Shown: positions 63,722-64,000 of the stretch, piece after piece
How the letters are laid out: each line of letters opens with the position of its first letter
How positions within the stretch are numbered: position 1 is the stretch's first letter
Program-made: the position numbers and the translations under genes
From: Rapana venosa
Lineage: Eukaryota; Mollusca; Gastropoda; Neogastropoda; Muricidae
Reading direction: 5' to 3'
Assembly: GCA_028751875.1 (NCBI GenBank)
Contig: CM054162.1
Location: 8,575,730-8,639,729 of the forward strand
Length of the DNA: 64,000 nucleotides
The notes under the pieces: model-generated
What the model saw: only the letters and a program-made list of their open reading frames with translations
Told to the model about the DNA's origin: nothing
The model's database searches: none

Positions 63722-64000
63722 AAAGGGTAAAGGTGTCCCATAACCTATGTGGTCGTAGGGGAGCGAGGCGTCAGAGACCTCAACTTCTCCAGGGCCCAGC
63801 ATATTGAGGGCTGCACCCATCTCCTCTCCGTTGCTGCTTTACCTTCCCTGACCTTAAAGAGGGCATGTACCCATTTAAAGCTGGGTGAACTGGGGGACTG
63901 TACTGATGCCAAAGCCCTCAAACGGTCACCCATCCACTTGGTGACCACACTCGACGCTGCTTAACATTGGGATGGGGAAAGCCAGCGCTCTGACCACTGA
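63722..64000 (-). mobile_element. SINE-5, promoter to 3' end, cut by window edge
   Basis: Minus from 64000: tcagtggtcagagcgctgg (tRNA A-box-like), then at 63964-63915 a stretch starting ttaagcagcgtcgag and including ggatgggtgaccg. It aligns without gaps to the 5S rRNA internal control region at roughly 70 percent identity by eye. The body shared with 43230-43432 follows, ending caccttta and a short T-run. A polymerase-III type element, non-coding. The 5' start lies beyond the window. An alternative is a shared SINE central domain of Deu or Meta type rather than true 5S descent. Confidence 0.6.

Overview
The window is metazoan nuclear DNA made almost entirely of transposable-element remains and simple repeats. 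I found no convincing host gene, rRNA gene, functional tRNA gene, CRISPR array or prokaryotic regulatory signal. Several LINE lineages, at least five families of short RNA-polymerase-III-type repeats, and very abundant AC, AG, ATT, GAA and GATA microsatellites suggest an invertebrate, probably a lophotrochozoan such as a gastropod mollusc. That identification rests on recalled resemblance of the repeats, not on a marker gene, so it is only moderately supported.

Working family names used below. LINE-A: RTE/SR2-like endonuclease-reverse transcriptase with a Lys/Arg-Gly-Arg-rich C-terminus, six remnants (1791-2805, 7159-10180, 14153-14500, 48313-48990, 50330-51002, 52999-53190). LINE-B: two-ORF element with a C-terminal C-C-H-C knuckle (55450-59995 nearly complete; 43593-45200 inverted and rearranged). 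LINE-C: element with a hexanucleotide TGAATC tail (14653-15030, 23412-26480). LINE-D: CR1/L2/jockey-like element with a GVPQG-type reverse transcriptase; its 3' end has a GCGCT stem and an ATT tail (17075-18950, 32323-32930, isolated 3' ends). Similar fragments lie at 770-982 and 6927-7150. SINE-1: tRNA-headed, about 340 bp, eleven or more copies. SINE-2: tRNA-headed with a conserved body, five pieces. SINE-3: tRNA-headed with a GAA tail, eight pieces. SINE-4: tRNA-like head only. SINE-5: head resembling 5S rRNA joined to a tRNA-like A box.

Layout. 1-6300 holds a degraded LINE end, then a two-copy duplication of about 2 kb, one copy carrying a LINE-A insertion. 6300-13650 is a badly degraded LINE-A plus SINE debris, ending in a 500-N gap. 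14150-19000 carries LINE-A, LINE-C and LINE-D 3' ends and a 72-bp minisatellite. 19000-27350 is low-complexity or error-rich sequence containing a second LINE-C. 27370-42500 is SINE copies embedded in long microsatellites, ending in a second 500-N gap. 43000-53800 is a nested TE region: an inverted LINE-B, SINE-3 with a giant TTC tail, an internally deleted LINE-A, and a SINE-1 inside a LINE-A. 54000-60000 is the best-preserved LINE-B. 60000-64000 is a TTGG minisatellite, SINE-1 copies and a SINE-5 that runs off the right edge.

The LINE ORFs provide, or once provided, endonuclease and reverse transcriptase for target-primed retrotransposition. The SINEs encode no protein and presumably borrowed that machinery; shared 3' tail motifs between SINE-1 and SINE-less elements are consistent with this. 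Most retrieved reading frames carry stops or frameshifts. Stretches such as 6900-13600, 18200-21200 and 23300-27000 show so many homopolymer-length changes that sequencing error may add to real decay.
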